Below are positions 51,381 to 59,739 of a stretch of DNA of 64,000 bases, piece after piece. The stretch spans positions 227,940-291,939 of the forward strand of contig JADKKR010000009.1 in the NCBI GenBank assembly GCA_016720395.1, written 5' to 3'. Below the pieces are notes generated by a model. The model saw only the letters and a program-made list of their open reading frames with translations. It made no database searches and was not told the DNA's origin. Each line of letters starts with the position of its first letter. The first letter of the stretch is position 1. Both the position numbers and the translations under genes were made by a program. Origin of the DNA: Geobacteraceae bacterium (lineage in GTDB: Bacteria > Desulfobacterota > Desulfuromonadia > Geobacterales > Pseudopelobacteraceae).

Positions 51381-53924
51381 TTACGGGGAGGAGTTCCGGG
51401 GACGGAAGAGTGCCATGACCGACGGCAGGGTGACCATGGCAAACAGGGTGGTAAAACCGACCCCCAGATTCGTCGCCCAGCCGATGGAAGACATGGCACC
51501 GTAGTCGGTGAACGCCAGGGAGCCGAAACCGACGATGGTAGTCATGGCCGACAGAAAGACCGACCTGCCAATCTGGCAATACTGCAACTCACGCTCACCC
51601 GGAGTAGCAGCATCAACGCGGAAACGGATGTAGAGCCCGAAATCACTCCCCATCCCCAGAATCGTCACCAGCACCATGGCATTCATGAAATTGAGGCGCA
51701 TGTCCGTCAGCGCCATGGTGCCCAGCATGCAGACCGCTCCGGCAGCTACCGGAAACAGTGAATAGAAGACACCGGACGGCGTGTTGATAAAATGAACCAG
51801 CAGCAATATCAGGACCACGAGGCCGCCTGCCAGGAAGGCACTGGTGAAGCTTTCCTTGACGGAGCTGCTCAACTGCGAACTGACCAGATCGACTCCGGTT
51901 GCACGGGCAGCGGGATCGATGGTTGACAGGGCCTTCAGGAATGCGTCCTGCCTGAACTCTTCGCCGCGGTAATGCAGGTATATCATGGCATGATACCCGC
52001 TCGCATCCCTGGCCAGATGCCGGTCCACAATGCCACGCAGGGGGGACGCGCTTAAGTGCCTGACCGCCTCCTCCTCACTCACTAGCGAAGCATTTCCCAG
52101 GCTGCCGGCTGCATCCAGAAACCGCCTGAACTCCCCACTGCTGAACCCCTGCTCCTCCAGCTTTTTCCGTACGACCGTATCCGGGCTGCTGCCGGAGAAT
52201 CCGGCTTTCAGCTTTTCAATAATGCGTGCCTGGACATCCGATCCATTGAGAACCTTGCCCAGTGACGACCAGGTCGTAATCTCCCCCCGTTCCTGCGCGG
52301 CAGCCGCAAGTCCCTCGATTTTAGAGGCCCGTGACATAACGGAAGCAAGATCCTCTCCGTCCACCGCCACCAGAAGGTGCTTGGGAGCCAGGCTCAGATG
52401 CCGCTCGATCTGCTCCTGGGCAATAAATGCCTCTGAATGGCGCGGCTGCAGGTTCTTCAGCTCACCATCGAAACCGACCCGCAACGATGCAAAGAACAGG
52501 CTGACGACAACCGCTGCTGAAAGAACAGTCACCACGACCGGGTAGCGTGTTGCCAGGCGCCAGATCCTGTGCAGGCCGAAACCGGGGACGGGACGGTAGA
52601 CAATCGGATAACGGCGCTCCATGAATATGAGCAACGGTGGCAGGAAGAACAACGTGGCATACAATGAAAATATGACCCCCAGACCCACCAGCACCCCCAT
52701 CTCGGAAAGAGCCCGCACATCCGATATGCACAGAGCCAGAAACGGAATTGCGGTAGTAACAGCGGCCGTGAAGATTCCGTGACCGGTATTGAGCAGGGCC
52801 AGCCGCAGGGCCTCGTCGCATTCTTTGCCCGAAGAGCGCTCCGTATGAAAGCGGTCATACAGGTGAATGGAATAGTCGGTGCCGATCCCGGTTATCAGAG
52901 CGGTAAAGGCGAAGGAGATGATGTGGATCGATGGAGTGAACAGGCCGAAGAGTCCGAGAGATAAAACCACCCCGCAGACCAGGATGACCGGGATCAGGAC
53001 CGTGGGCAGGAAACGGCGATAGGTCCCGTAAAACATCCCGAGCACGACCAGCAGCGAAGAGACGATACTGATCTGGATGTTGGTTTTCATGGACTGTTCG
53101 TCCAGTACCGCGCTGATGTGTGCCCCGGCACAGGTGATCGAGATGGGGGACCCTCGCCGCGCCTCATTGACAGCAGACACCAGTTTGCGGGCAAAGGCCA
53201 TATCCTGGACCGGCTTTGCCGGCTCAGCGATCATGATCAGCAGGGTGTTGTCACGGGACATGAAGTACGGTGAGGCGGGGTCGAGGTCAAGTGCCTGACT
53301 GCCGGTCCTGAGTCGCGGCAGGATCAGGTCGCGGAGGAAGAGCGGATCGGATATCGCCAGGTCAGTCATGGAGCCGCCAAATTGACCGGCCAGGCTTGAC
53401 TGCAGACGTATCAGCGATGCATCGACCATTGTCGCATCGAAGCGTTTGATATATCCTGCCACATCCTCCTCTGCAAGAAACAGCTGTGGATGAGCAACGG
53501 CATAGGAAACCATAGTGAAAAACGCACCGGCCTGTTTTTCATCATAGACCCTCCAGGTCACACGCCTGAAGGCCGGGCTTCCGTCCACCTGTGCAAGCTC
53601 CAGCCGTTTCGCAAAGAGGCCGGCCTCGGCAGGCAGCTGTTCTCGAGGACCCTGCAGCAGGAAATAGGCCTCACCTGAGCTGCCGGACCACTCCAGCGAA
53701 TCCAGTAGCAGCTTCAGGGCCGGCTGTTTCGAAGGAAACAGGTTGAAGATATTGGTATCGAAACGGACTGTGGCGATGGAAGCCGACGAGAGGATAAGAG
53801 CCAGAAGGAAAGCCGCTATCACCAGGGTCGGTCGTGTGGTGGTGACGCGGAAGATCCACTCCAGGTGACGCTGCGTGAGCCGATTGCCGGCTGCGGTAAT
53901 ACGGGAAAACATTCTGGAGAGCAT
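51381..53924 (-). CDS. RND-superfamily (MMPL-type) exporter, 847 aa
   Basis: About twelve TM segments in two halves. Each half has one N-terminal helix, a large periplasmic loop and a five-helix bundle: first FTALITGIGTDYSIHLYDRF (~340-360), second VLVTILGMGSDFGLYIRF (~765-780), the paired G-x-x-x-D motifs of the MMPL/HpnN group that carry protons. Such exporters move lipids or other amphiphiles. The start is 6 nt after the stop of the lipoprotein gene, so both are co-translated. It ends 13 nt from the convergent riboswitch gene. Confidence 0.88.
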   Translation of the reverse strand: MLSRMFSRITAAGNRLTQRHLEWIFRVTTTRPTLVIAAFLLALILSSASIATVRFDTNIFNLFPSKQPALKLLLDSLEWSGSSGEAYFLLQGPREQLPAEAGLFAKRLELAQVDGSPAFRRVTWRVYDEKQAGAFFTMVSYAVAHPQLFLAEEDVAGYIKRFDATMVDASLIRLQSSLAGQFGGSMTDLAISDPLFLRDLILPRLRTGSQALDLDPASPYFMSRDNTLLIMIAEPAKPVQDMAFARKLVSAVNEARRGSPISITCAGAHISAVLDEQSMKTNIQISIVSSLLVVLGMFYGTYRRFLPTVLIPVILVCGVVLSLGLFGLFTPSIHIISFAFTALITGIGTDYSIHLYDRFHTERSSGKECDEALRLALLNTGHGIFTAAVTTAIPFLALCISDVRALSEMGVLVGLGVIFSLYATLFFLPPLLIFMERRYPIVYRPVPGFGLHRIWRLATRYPVVVTVLSAAVVVSLFFASLRVGFDGELKNLQPRHSEAFIAQEQIERHLSLAPKHLLVAVDGEDLASVMSRASKIEGLAAAAQERGEITTWSSLGKVLNGSDVQARIIEKLKAGFSGSSPDTVVRKKLEEQGFSSGEFRRFLDAAGSLGNASLVSEEEAVRHLSASPLRGIVDRHLARDASGYHAMIYLHYRGEEFRQDAFLKALSTIDPAARATGVDLVSSQLSSSVKESFTSAFLAGGLVVLILLLVHFINTPSGVFYSLFPVAAGAVCMLGTMALTDMRLNFMNAMVLVTILGMGSDFGLYIRFRVDAATPGERELQYCQIGRSVFLSAMTTIVGFGSLAFTDYGAMSSIGWATNLGVGFTTLFAMVTLPSVMALFRPRNSSP

Positions 53925-53930
53925 AAGGGG

Positions 53931-54626
53931 TCAGGGTTCCTGCAGAAAAGACAGGGGATACACGGTCAGGCCGTCAAGATGGGGTATGAAGGCTTCAGCC
54001 GCCAACTCGACATTGACCTCCGGGTCCGTGACTTTAATGCGAAATCGCCCGCCGTCCTGGCTGTTCATGATGATCTCGGTTGCCAGAGGCACACCATTCA
54101 CCAGTTCGTACTCCCGGTAGCGGACCATATCGCCGTTGGCCAGGGTTTTGGAGACAACCAGTCCGTTCTCGAAGGTCACCTGCTCCTTCTCCCCCATGCT
54201 GTTGACACGTTCCAGTGAGCCGTCACCGGCAAAACTGCCGGGGCGGTCTGTGTCCATGACCCAGCGGGCAATACGCCAGGTCTCTCCCTGCCCCTTGCGG
54301 GGAAGTTCCTCCAGGTTACCGCTGAAGGCAACCCCCTTGGAGTTGTCGATTATCGTGATCTGCCTTCCGGACACGACCGCCTCCATCAGTGTTGTGCCGA
54401 AGGGTGACAGGACGACCAGGCGCATCCGGTCCGGGCGCTGGTAGAGAAGATAGCCGTTACTCCCCATCCCCTGGTCTCCCTTGCTGATGGAAAGTGCGGC
54501 GGTGGCCGACATGGTTTCCACCACGCGTCCCGGCTGATACGAAAATGACGGCTTGGGAGTACCGGCACAGCCGCAGGTGAGGAGCATGGAGAGCATCAGA
54601 AAAAGTGAAAAGAGGCAACGGAGCAT
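53931..54626 (-). CDS. Outer-membrane lipoprotein, LolA/LolB-like fold
   Basis: A 231-residue lipoprotein; the N-terminal hydrophobic segment ends CGCAG with the acceptor Cys at ~20. The body is a run of beta strands of LolB type: MSATAALSISKGDQGM, LLYQRPDRMRLVVLSPFGTTLMEAVVSG and QITIIDNSKGVAFSGN. Proteins like this are often paired with MMPL exporters and may receive the exported lipid. It lies 67 nt downstream of hgcB. Confidence 0.7.
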   Translation of the reverse strand: MLRCLFSLFLMLSMLLTCGCAGTPKPSFSYQPGRVVETMSATAALSISKGDQGMGSNGYLLYQRPDRMRLVVLSPFGTTLMEAVVSGRQITIIDNSKGVAFSGNLEELPRKGQGETWRIARWVMDTDRPGSFAGDGSLERVNSMGEKEQVTFENGLVVSKTLANGDMVRYREYELVNGVPLATEIIMNSQDGGRFRIKVTDPEVNVELAAEAFIPHLDGLTVYPLSFLQEP

Positions 54627-54693
54627 GGTTGGTCCAATCCGGTGAAATCAGCGATATGCAGCAAACAGGTGGTACGTTACAGGGTTAAGAGTT

Positions 54694-54984
54694 CTAACAG
54701 CACGAATCATCGTTTCTGAGACGGATATTGAAACCTGCCAGCCACGTGTTGATCATGCCGCTGGCGCAGCCGACACCCGCATCGACCCGGATAGCCCTGA
54801 CCGGACAGTTGAGGGCACAGGCGCCGCACTCCATACACTCGTCCCGATTGCGAATGAAGGCCTTGGAATCGCGCATCTCAAAAATCCGGTGCGGACATAC
54901 CGCCGGGCAGATGCCGCAGCCGATACAGGCCTCCTGATCGAGCTCCAGTGTAACCACATCCGGTAGATAGACGAAACCCTTCAT
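54694..54984 (-). CDS. hgcB: HgcB, ferredoxin partner in mercury methylation
   Basis: A 96-residue 2[4Fe-4S] ferredoxin. Cluster motifs are Cys20-23-26-30 (CIGCGICPAVC) and Cys50-53-56-60 (CMECGACALNC). The HgcB-specific Cys73 is in GVGCASG, and the protein ends in vicinal Cys95-Cys96 (SCC). In known methylators Cys73 and the C-terminal pair bind Hg(II) and hand it to HgcA. The ATG at 54984 overlaps the hgcA stop (ATGA); a longer frame starting in hgcA was rejected. Confidence 0.95.
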   Translation of the reverse strand: MKGFVYLPDVVTLELDQEACIGCGICPAVCPHRIFEMRDSKAFIRNRDECMECGACALNCPVRAIRVDAGVGCASGMINTWLAGFNIRLRNDDSCC

Positions 54985-56099
54985 AAAAAAACCGCTCTCG
55001 CCGCCAGCAGGATTATCGCAATGCCCCCGGTAACCGCCATAGCAGGAAGCGCGAGCTGCATCTCCCGGCGGACTCCCGATGGAGAGGTAAAGGGAGTGCT
55101 GCCGGTATAATTCATGGCGTAGAATGAGCTGACCACCGTCATCATCAGGATCACAGCCGCAAGGTCTACCGGCCCGACAGCCGGTGATCGACCCAGTATC
55201 ACTGCACAGGCCAGCGAACAGGCACATCCTGTTACCGCACCTTTGACAGCAAACATTCTACCGGGGAGCAGCGGCAGCAGCAGTGGTGTCAGGAGCGTTC
55301 CGCTGAGCACGGCTATCAGGTAGAGTATGAGTGCCACAGCAAAGCGGTTGATTGAAAATGACCCGGAAGAAAAAGCTGCCAGCAGCGCCAGGGGAAGACC
55401 CGCCAACGGAAATGATTTCATGCCGCCGATAATCTCAACAGGTGCCAGAACCAGGCGCTCGCTGAGGCTGAAGGTCAATTCCCGCATCTCGCGGGTCGCA
55501 CTCATTCCATTATCGAGGTACTCCGGAAGGTCATCAATCCGGAGCGTGGCAAACAGCACCTCGAATCCTGCCCTCTGTTTCACGTCGATAACCTTGACTC
55601 CGGACGCTCCCATGACCGGCAGGATCACACGCCGATGGCTGACAATCCGGGAAAGACCGGTGGTCTCGATACGCCTGACGAGCTCTCCGGTTCCGAAGGT
55701 GCCCTTACCGGCTGCACACCAGACGTTGATGCCGTAGGTCTCCAGTACCAGCAGCCACACATCCCTGCCGGCCATCGTGCGCCTGACAAGGTCATAACTC
55801 ATCTTGTAGTTTGCGGTGACCACGACAGGCGAGTCGTGCTCCGGCTCTCCGATGGCATACAAGCCGGGCGGCACGATATAGGACATGCGGCCGACTCCCC
55901 AACGGGCCTTCCAGGCGCCGACCATGTCCCTGAATGTCAAACGGCCCTCTATGACCGCTACCGGTCCGACCCCCGTCTGTTTCCAGCGCAGGAAACCGGG
56001 GACCTGCTCATCGATTACCCCGCTGACCGCGGGGGTTTTCGGACCTCAACAGGGAGGGGCATCAAGACCCGGCTTATCCAATTCTTCAGTCATGCTCAT
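54981..56099 (-). CDS. hgcA: HgcA, corrinoid mercury methyltransferase, predicted Cys-Sec form (in-frame UGA at codon 18)
   Basis: HgcA transfers a methyl group from a corrinoid to Hg(II). The cap-helix motif NVWCAAGKGTFG is complete, with the cobalt-ligating Cys at residue 128 of the long form; about five TM helices follow. Homology typical of HgcA (VGPVAVIEGRLTFRD, then WGVGRMSYIVPPGLYA) extends upstream of the first in-frame start after the stop (a TTG at 55940), so the gene should begin at ATG 56099 (GGAG upstream) or 56093, overlapping the ATPase gene. That frame has a single TGA at 56046-56048, right after a Cys codon (PPC-U-GPK). A SECIS-like hairpin follows. Total 372 aa with Sec18. 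If Sec is wrong, the codon is a nonsense change or a sequence error. Confidence 0.9.
56018..56048 (-). promoter_or_regulatory. Predicted bacterial SECIS element in hgcA
   Basis: After the UGA (56048-56046), 17 nt lead to the loop. The stem is CCCCGC (56034-56029) with GCGGGG (56023-56018), perfect, and the 5-nt apical loop is GGUCA. E. coli fdhF has 18 nt from UGA to a loop containing GGUC. Stem, G-start and distance meet the usual bacterial SECIS rules; the bulged U of E. coli is absent. Confidence 0.7.
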
Positions 56100-56967
56100 A
56101 TCCGTCTCCAAGCCCCATGCGCCCCTCGAGATCATCGATGAACTGCAGGGCCGAGCGGCCGCTTCGTCTGCCGCTGAAACGTGACCACTTCAAGGCCTTG
56201 TCTCGCAACTCATCATCTGTTAGATCAAGTTTTCGCTGCTGTGCGTAACGCCGGACGACCGCCAGGTATTCATCCTGATCAAAACAATAGAATCCCAGGG
56301 AAAGCCCGAAACGGTCCGACAGTGCCAGCTTTTCCCCCACAGCCTCTTCCGGGTGAATCTCACCGCCGCCGGTATTATCCTCCATCCGCTCCGGCATCAG
56401 GTGACGCCGATTGGAGGTGGCGTAGATCAGCAGATTGGCGGGACGCTGCTCGAGATCTCCATCCAGCAATGTCTTCAAGGCACGAAATTCCCCCTCCCCT
56501 TCATCGAAGGACAGGTCATCACAGAACAGGACGAAGCGGTATGGCTGATCACGCAACAGGGCGGTAATCTCAGGCAGTGACATGATGTCCCGGCATTTCA
56601 GTTCGATCAGCCGCAAGCCCTGTTCAGCGAACGGCTTCAGCAGCCCTTTGACCAGAGATGACTTGCCGCAGCCCCGTTCGCCCCACAACAGAACGTTATT
56701 GGCCGGCAGACCGGCAACAAACTGGGCCGTATTACGAAGGACTTCATCCCGGATGTCATCAATACCGACCAGATCTGCCAGGTCGAAGAGGTGCGGGTGA
56801 GCGACCGGTATCAGGTGCCCCTTCTCAGCGAACCGTTCCCAGCGCGCAGCCAGGCAGCGACTGAAATCAGCCGGAGCCGGTGCACCGGGAGATACACGGT
56901 CGGCGAGTCTCTCCAGCATGTCCAACAGGCGGTCGACTTTTTCGTGTGGTATGTTCACCGTCAGCAC
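56086..56967 (-). CDS. AAA-type ATP-binding protein, DUF815 family
   Basis: A 293-residue ATPase. Walker A is GERGCGKSSLVKG (~96-108), Walker B is FVLFCDDLSFDEGEGE (~146), and the NLLIYATSNRRHLMPERM segment is the sensor 1 region of DUF815. Role unknown. Its start overlaps the preceding gene by 7 nt and its stop overlaps hgcA, so it is translationally linked to hgcAB. Confidence 0.88.
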   Translation of the reverse strand: MLTVNIPHEKVDRLLDMLERLADRVSPGAPAPADFSRCLAARWERFAEKGHLIPVAHPHLFDLADLVGIDDIRDEVLRNTAQFVAGLPANNVLLWGERGCGKSSLVKGLLKPFAEQGLRLIELKCRDIMSLPEITALLRDQPYRFVLFCDDLSFDEGEGEFRALKTLLDGDLEQRPANLLIYATSNRRHLMPERMEDNTGGGEIHPEEAVGEKLALSDRFGLSLGFYCFDQDEYLAVVRRYAQQRKLDLTDDELRDKALKWSRFSGRRSGRSALQFIDDLEGRMGLGDGYEHD

Positions 56968-57359
56968 CCGCAGCCGCAGTTGTGGCAGACCTTCCTGAAC
57001 TCACCGGCCGGCGCGACTGTTTCAGGGGCGAAAGCGATCCGTCTGATGGCCGCTCCGATATCCTCGACAATGTCCAGGTGCTCGCTCTTGCCGATAATAT
57101 GGCCGATGCAGTGCGCCCCCTGGCTGTCATCAGTCGACAGCTTGACACAGTTGAGCAGGTCGGCATAGCTGTTGATTGAGATGCTCACAATATGATTACG
57201 TACACAGGTCAGGGAAAATCCCGACCGTTTCATCTCCCGGGTCATACCGGAAATAAACGTGCGGAAGTGCTCCCCGTCGAAATCAAACAGCCAATCCTCT
57301 CTGAGATGCTGTTGATCGAAGATTGTCACCGTCAGTGACTTCATCGTCTTGCCTGCCAT
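56961..57359 (-). CDS. Unknown protein ending in a Cys cluster, 132 aa
   Basis: Starts MAGKTMKSLTVTIF with GGGAG upstream of ATG 57359 (a 26-codon extension overlaps the previous gene and was rejected). Two blocks of strand/helix alternation are seen (DWLFDFDGEHFRTFISGM; VRNHIVSISINSYADLLN). The C-terminus carries CHNCGCGC, four Cys and one His in eight residues, as in metal-binding tails. No known family. Located three genes upstream of hgcB in the same coupled run. Confidence 0.7.
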   Translation of the reverse strand: MAGKTMKSLTVTIFDQQHLREDWLFDFDGEHFRTFISGMTREMKRSGFSLTCVRNHIVSISINSYADLLNCVKLSTDDSQGAHCIGHIIGKSEHLDIVEDIGAAIRRIAFAPETVAPAGEFRKVCHNCGCGC

Positions 57360-57378
57360 GAGATATTCTCCCTTGAAA

Positions 57379-57882
57379 TCATTCCCTGACCGGGCATTCC
57401 GCCTCCCAGGCGACGTAGCCGTCTCCGTAGATGGCAAGGAACTCCTCGATGCGCCGGCGGTAATATTCTATCTGCGCGGCTTCTTTTTCAAGCCAGGACA
57501 GCTCTTGCCGGGAAATGTAATGCCGGCCGTGCAGATAACGATAGAATTCACGGATTCCCTCGAGACTGCGCTCCAGCATGCCCGCCTCGGGATCCAGCGT
57601 GTGGGTGATAAACCAGTTTGCCGCAAAACGCCTGACAATACCCGGCTGCGGCCGCATAACATTCTGGCGGGCGAAATCCAGTACATAATCACGCAGATAG
57701 AAATCAACTGCATAGGCAAGGTCAGAGGCCTGCTGCGGGGTGCGTCCGTTGAGCTGCAGGTGCTGATAGAAGTGTTTGAGCAGCTCCTGGCAGAGTTCAT
57801 CGACCCGCAGTTCGTCGTCCAGGGTGGTGAAATCAAAATCATCGTGCTCGAATTCTATTTCCGGGTGGTGTTCTTCACTCAT
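57379..57882 (-). CDS. Unknown acidic helical protein, 167 aa
   Basis: An acidic start (SEEHHPEIEFEHDDFDF) is followed by long amphipathic helices including LCQELLKHFYQHLQLNG, DLAYAVDFYLRDYVLDFARQ-type segments and LSWLEKEAAQIEYYRRRI. No catalytic motif or TM helix. Helical proteins of this kind are found near aminopeptidase genes in related genomes, but I cannot name one. Its ATG is 6 nt after the M29 gene. Confidence 0.65.
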   Translation of the reverse strand: MSEEHHPEIEFEHDDFDFTTLDDELRVDELCQELLKHFYQHLQLNGRTPQQASDLAYAVDFYLRDYVLDFARQNVMRPQPGIVRRFAANWFITHTLDPEAGMLERSLEGIREFYRYLHGRHYISRQELSWLEKEAAQIEYYRRRIEEFLAIYGDGYVAWEAECPVRE

Positions 57883-57888
57883 GGCGCC

Positions 57889-58992
57889 CTACTTTTCCGG
57901 GTTTAATTGCAGCAGGTCCCTGTGTACGAACCTGCCGTTTTTCTGGATCAAAATATCGTCGAACCAGATCTCGCCGTCAGCAAGGATTCTGACCAGATCC
58001 CAGTGGACCGCGGAACGGTTGCCGTTGTCACACTCATCGTAAGCCTGGCCGGGTGTCAGGTGGATCGAGCCGAAGATCTTCTCATCAAAGAGGATGTTGC
58101 GCATGGGTTGGCGGATCCCGGGGTTGATACCCAGCGCAAACTCACCGATGTAGCGGGCCCCCTCATCGGTATCGAGAATCTTGTTGAGGGCGGCATTCAG
58201 CCCCCCGTCTGCAGAGGCCTTGATAATTCTGCCGTCCTTGAATTCGAAGCGAACGTTGTTGTACTCCTTGCCCTGGTAGATACTGGGACAGTTGTAGGTG
58301 ATATGCCCCTGCACCGAATCACGGACCGGGGCAGTAAAGACCTCGCCGTCCGGCATGTTGAAGCGCCCGTCGCATTTGATCCCCGGCAGGCCGTCGATGC
58401 TGAAGGCGATCTCCGTGTCCGGGGCGGTAATCCGCACACGCCTGGTCCGGTCCATCAGTTTTTTGAGTTTTTCCTGTTTTCTGGACTCCGCATTCCAGTC
58501 GATACAGCAGGCCGAGAAGAGATAGTCCTCGTATTCCTCGAGGCTCATCTTGGCTTCCTGGGCGGCGGCGTGAGTCGGGTAGCGGGTCACCATCCAGCGG
58601 GTATGCCTGACGCGCTGGTCGATCAGCGGCTTGGTAACCTTCTGATAGGCAACCATGGCCTGCTGGCGGGCATTGGCCATAACCATCGAGTTTTCTCCGG
58701 CAGAGATGCCGATGTACACGGTCAGCTGTTTGAAGAAATCCAGCTTGTGCTGCGGGAAATAATCAAGCTGCTGCCTGGATGCCATGTTGAAGAACTGGCG
58801 GTCTATCTCGGGATTGGAGAAGCTGTACTCGACATATTTCGCGCCGCGTTTCAGGCAGAGGGCATACAGCTCCTTGACCAGCGGGGCCGCTTCGAAGCCG
58901 GAGGAGCTGATCAGCACCACATCGCCTTTTTTTACCCGGGTGGAATAATCGACCAGTATTTCGGCAAACTGCGCTATGCGGGGGTCTTTCAT
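57889..58992 (-). CDS. M29-family aminopeptidase
   Basis: A metallo-aminopeptidase of the thermophilic/AmpS type, 367 aa. It starts DPRIAQFAEILVDYSTRVKKGDVV, and has the metal-binding region GRFNMPDGEVFTAPV (with Glu), the VRFEFKDGRI segment, GEFALGINPG (Glu), IHLTPG (His) and SAVHWDLV (His) near the end. First gene of the hgcAB run; intracellular peptide turnover is the usual role. Confidence 0.9.
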   Translation of the reverse strand: MKDPRIAQFAEILVDYSTRVKKGDVVLISSSGFEAAPLVKELYALCLKRGAKYVEYSFSNPEIDRQFFNMASRQQLDYFPQHKLDFFKQLTVYIGISAGENSMVMANARQQAMVAYQKVTKPLIDQRVRHTRWMVTRYPTHAAAQEAKMSLEEYEDYLFSACCIDWNAESRKQEKLKKLMDRTRRVRITAPDTEIAFSIDGLPGIKCDGRFNMPDGEVFTAPVRDSVQGHITYNCPSIYQGKEYNNVRFEFKDGRIIKASADGGLNAALNKILDTDEGARYIGEFALGINPGIRQPMRNILFDEKIFGSIHLTPGQAYDECDNGNRSAVHWDLVRILADGEIWFDDILIQKNGRFVHRDLLQLNPEK

Positions 58993-59137
58993 TCAGCAGT
59001 TCCTTTCTTGTATATCAAAACTTTTAAATAACAACCGATCTTCATCAGAGAACAAAGGCTGCTCAGAAATTCTTCAAGAAACACCGTTACCCGTTAAATC
59101 TGAGGAATGGATCAAACAATTGTCTGTATAAGAATTT

Positions 59138-59164
59138 ACTCTGAGAACTCTGTGTACTCTGTGG
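59138..59164. repeat. Three 9-bp units of ACTCTG(A/T)G type
   Basis: ACTCTGAGA, ACTCTGTGT and ACTCTGTGG stand in tandem in the gap between the M29 gene and dut. Such ACTCTGTG runs are recurrent intergenic elements in Geobacter-like genomes. No gene is seen in 58993-59262. Confidence 0.6.
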
Positions 59165-59262
59165 CCAAGTGTTTTTCTTGGATAAAATAATTTTCGTCTT
59201 CGGGCCATATCTGATACTGTATCGACAACGAAGTGCCATCACACGTAACTATGGAATATTAC

Positions 59263-59727
59263 ATGAACAGGCATAAAATTGAAACCAAAATCATGAATCC
59301 GCTGATGGGCACAAGCATCCCGCTGCCCGGCTACGCCACCACAGGTGCAGCAGCCATGGACCTGCGCGCCTGCCTGTCTCAGTCACTTACCGTCCAACCG
59401 GGCGAGACCGCCCTGATACCCAGCGGCATCGCCATCAGCATCCACGACCCGGGCCTGGTGGCCCTGCTGGTTCCGCGATCCGGCCTGGGGATCAAGCACG
59501 GGATTGTTCTGGCCAACACGGTCGGGGTGATAGACTCGGACTACCAGGGAGAGATCGGCATCGGAATATTCAACCGGGGGAAAACGGCCTACATTATCGA
59601 GCCGGGAGAGCGCATCTGCCAGATGATGTTCGTGCCGGTCACGCAGGTAACTCTGGGTGTTGTTGAGGAGTTCAGCGTGGACAGTGCCCGGGGCGCCGGC
59701 GGGTTCGGGCACACAGGCAGATCGTAA
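59263..59727 (+). CDS. dut: dUTP diphosphatase
   Basis: Hydrolyses dUTP to dUMP. All five family motifs are present: AAAMDLRA, PRSGLG, GVIDSDYQGEI, GERICQMMF and the C-terminal GAGGFGHTGRS. From this ATG it is 154 aa. The start is uncertain: ATGs at 59251 and 59263 and a GTG at 59233 are in frame and none has a good ribosome site. Confidence 0.92.
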   Translation: MNRHKIETKIMNPLMGTSIPLPGYATTGAAAMDLRACLSQSLTVQPGETALIPSGIAISIHDPGLVALLVPRSGLGIKHGIVLANTVGVIDSDYQGEIGIGIFNRGKTAYIIEPGERICQMMFVPVTQVTLGVVEEFSVDSARGAGGFGHTGRS

Positions 59728-59739
59728 TTTCAGGTCGAT

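Noticed and set aside
54694..55227. 177-aa version of HgcB starting inside hgcA
   Set aside because: The extra N-terminus is out-of-frame hgcA sequence; HgcB is normally about 95-100 aa and the ATGA overlap start fits.
54981..55940. Short HgcA starting at the TTG at 55940
   Set aside because: The preceding residues (VGPVAVIEGR) belong to the conserved HgcA N-terminus, so this start would cut the domain; the ribosome site is poor.
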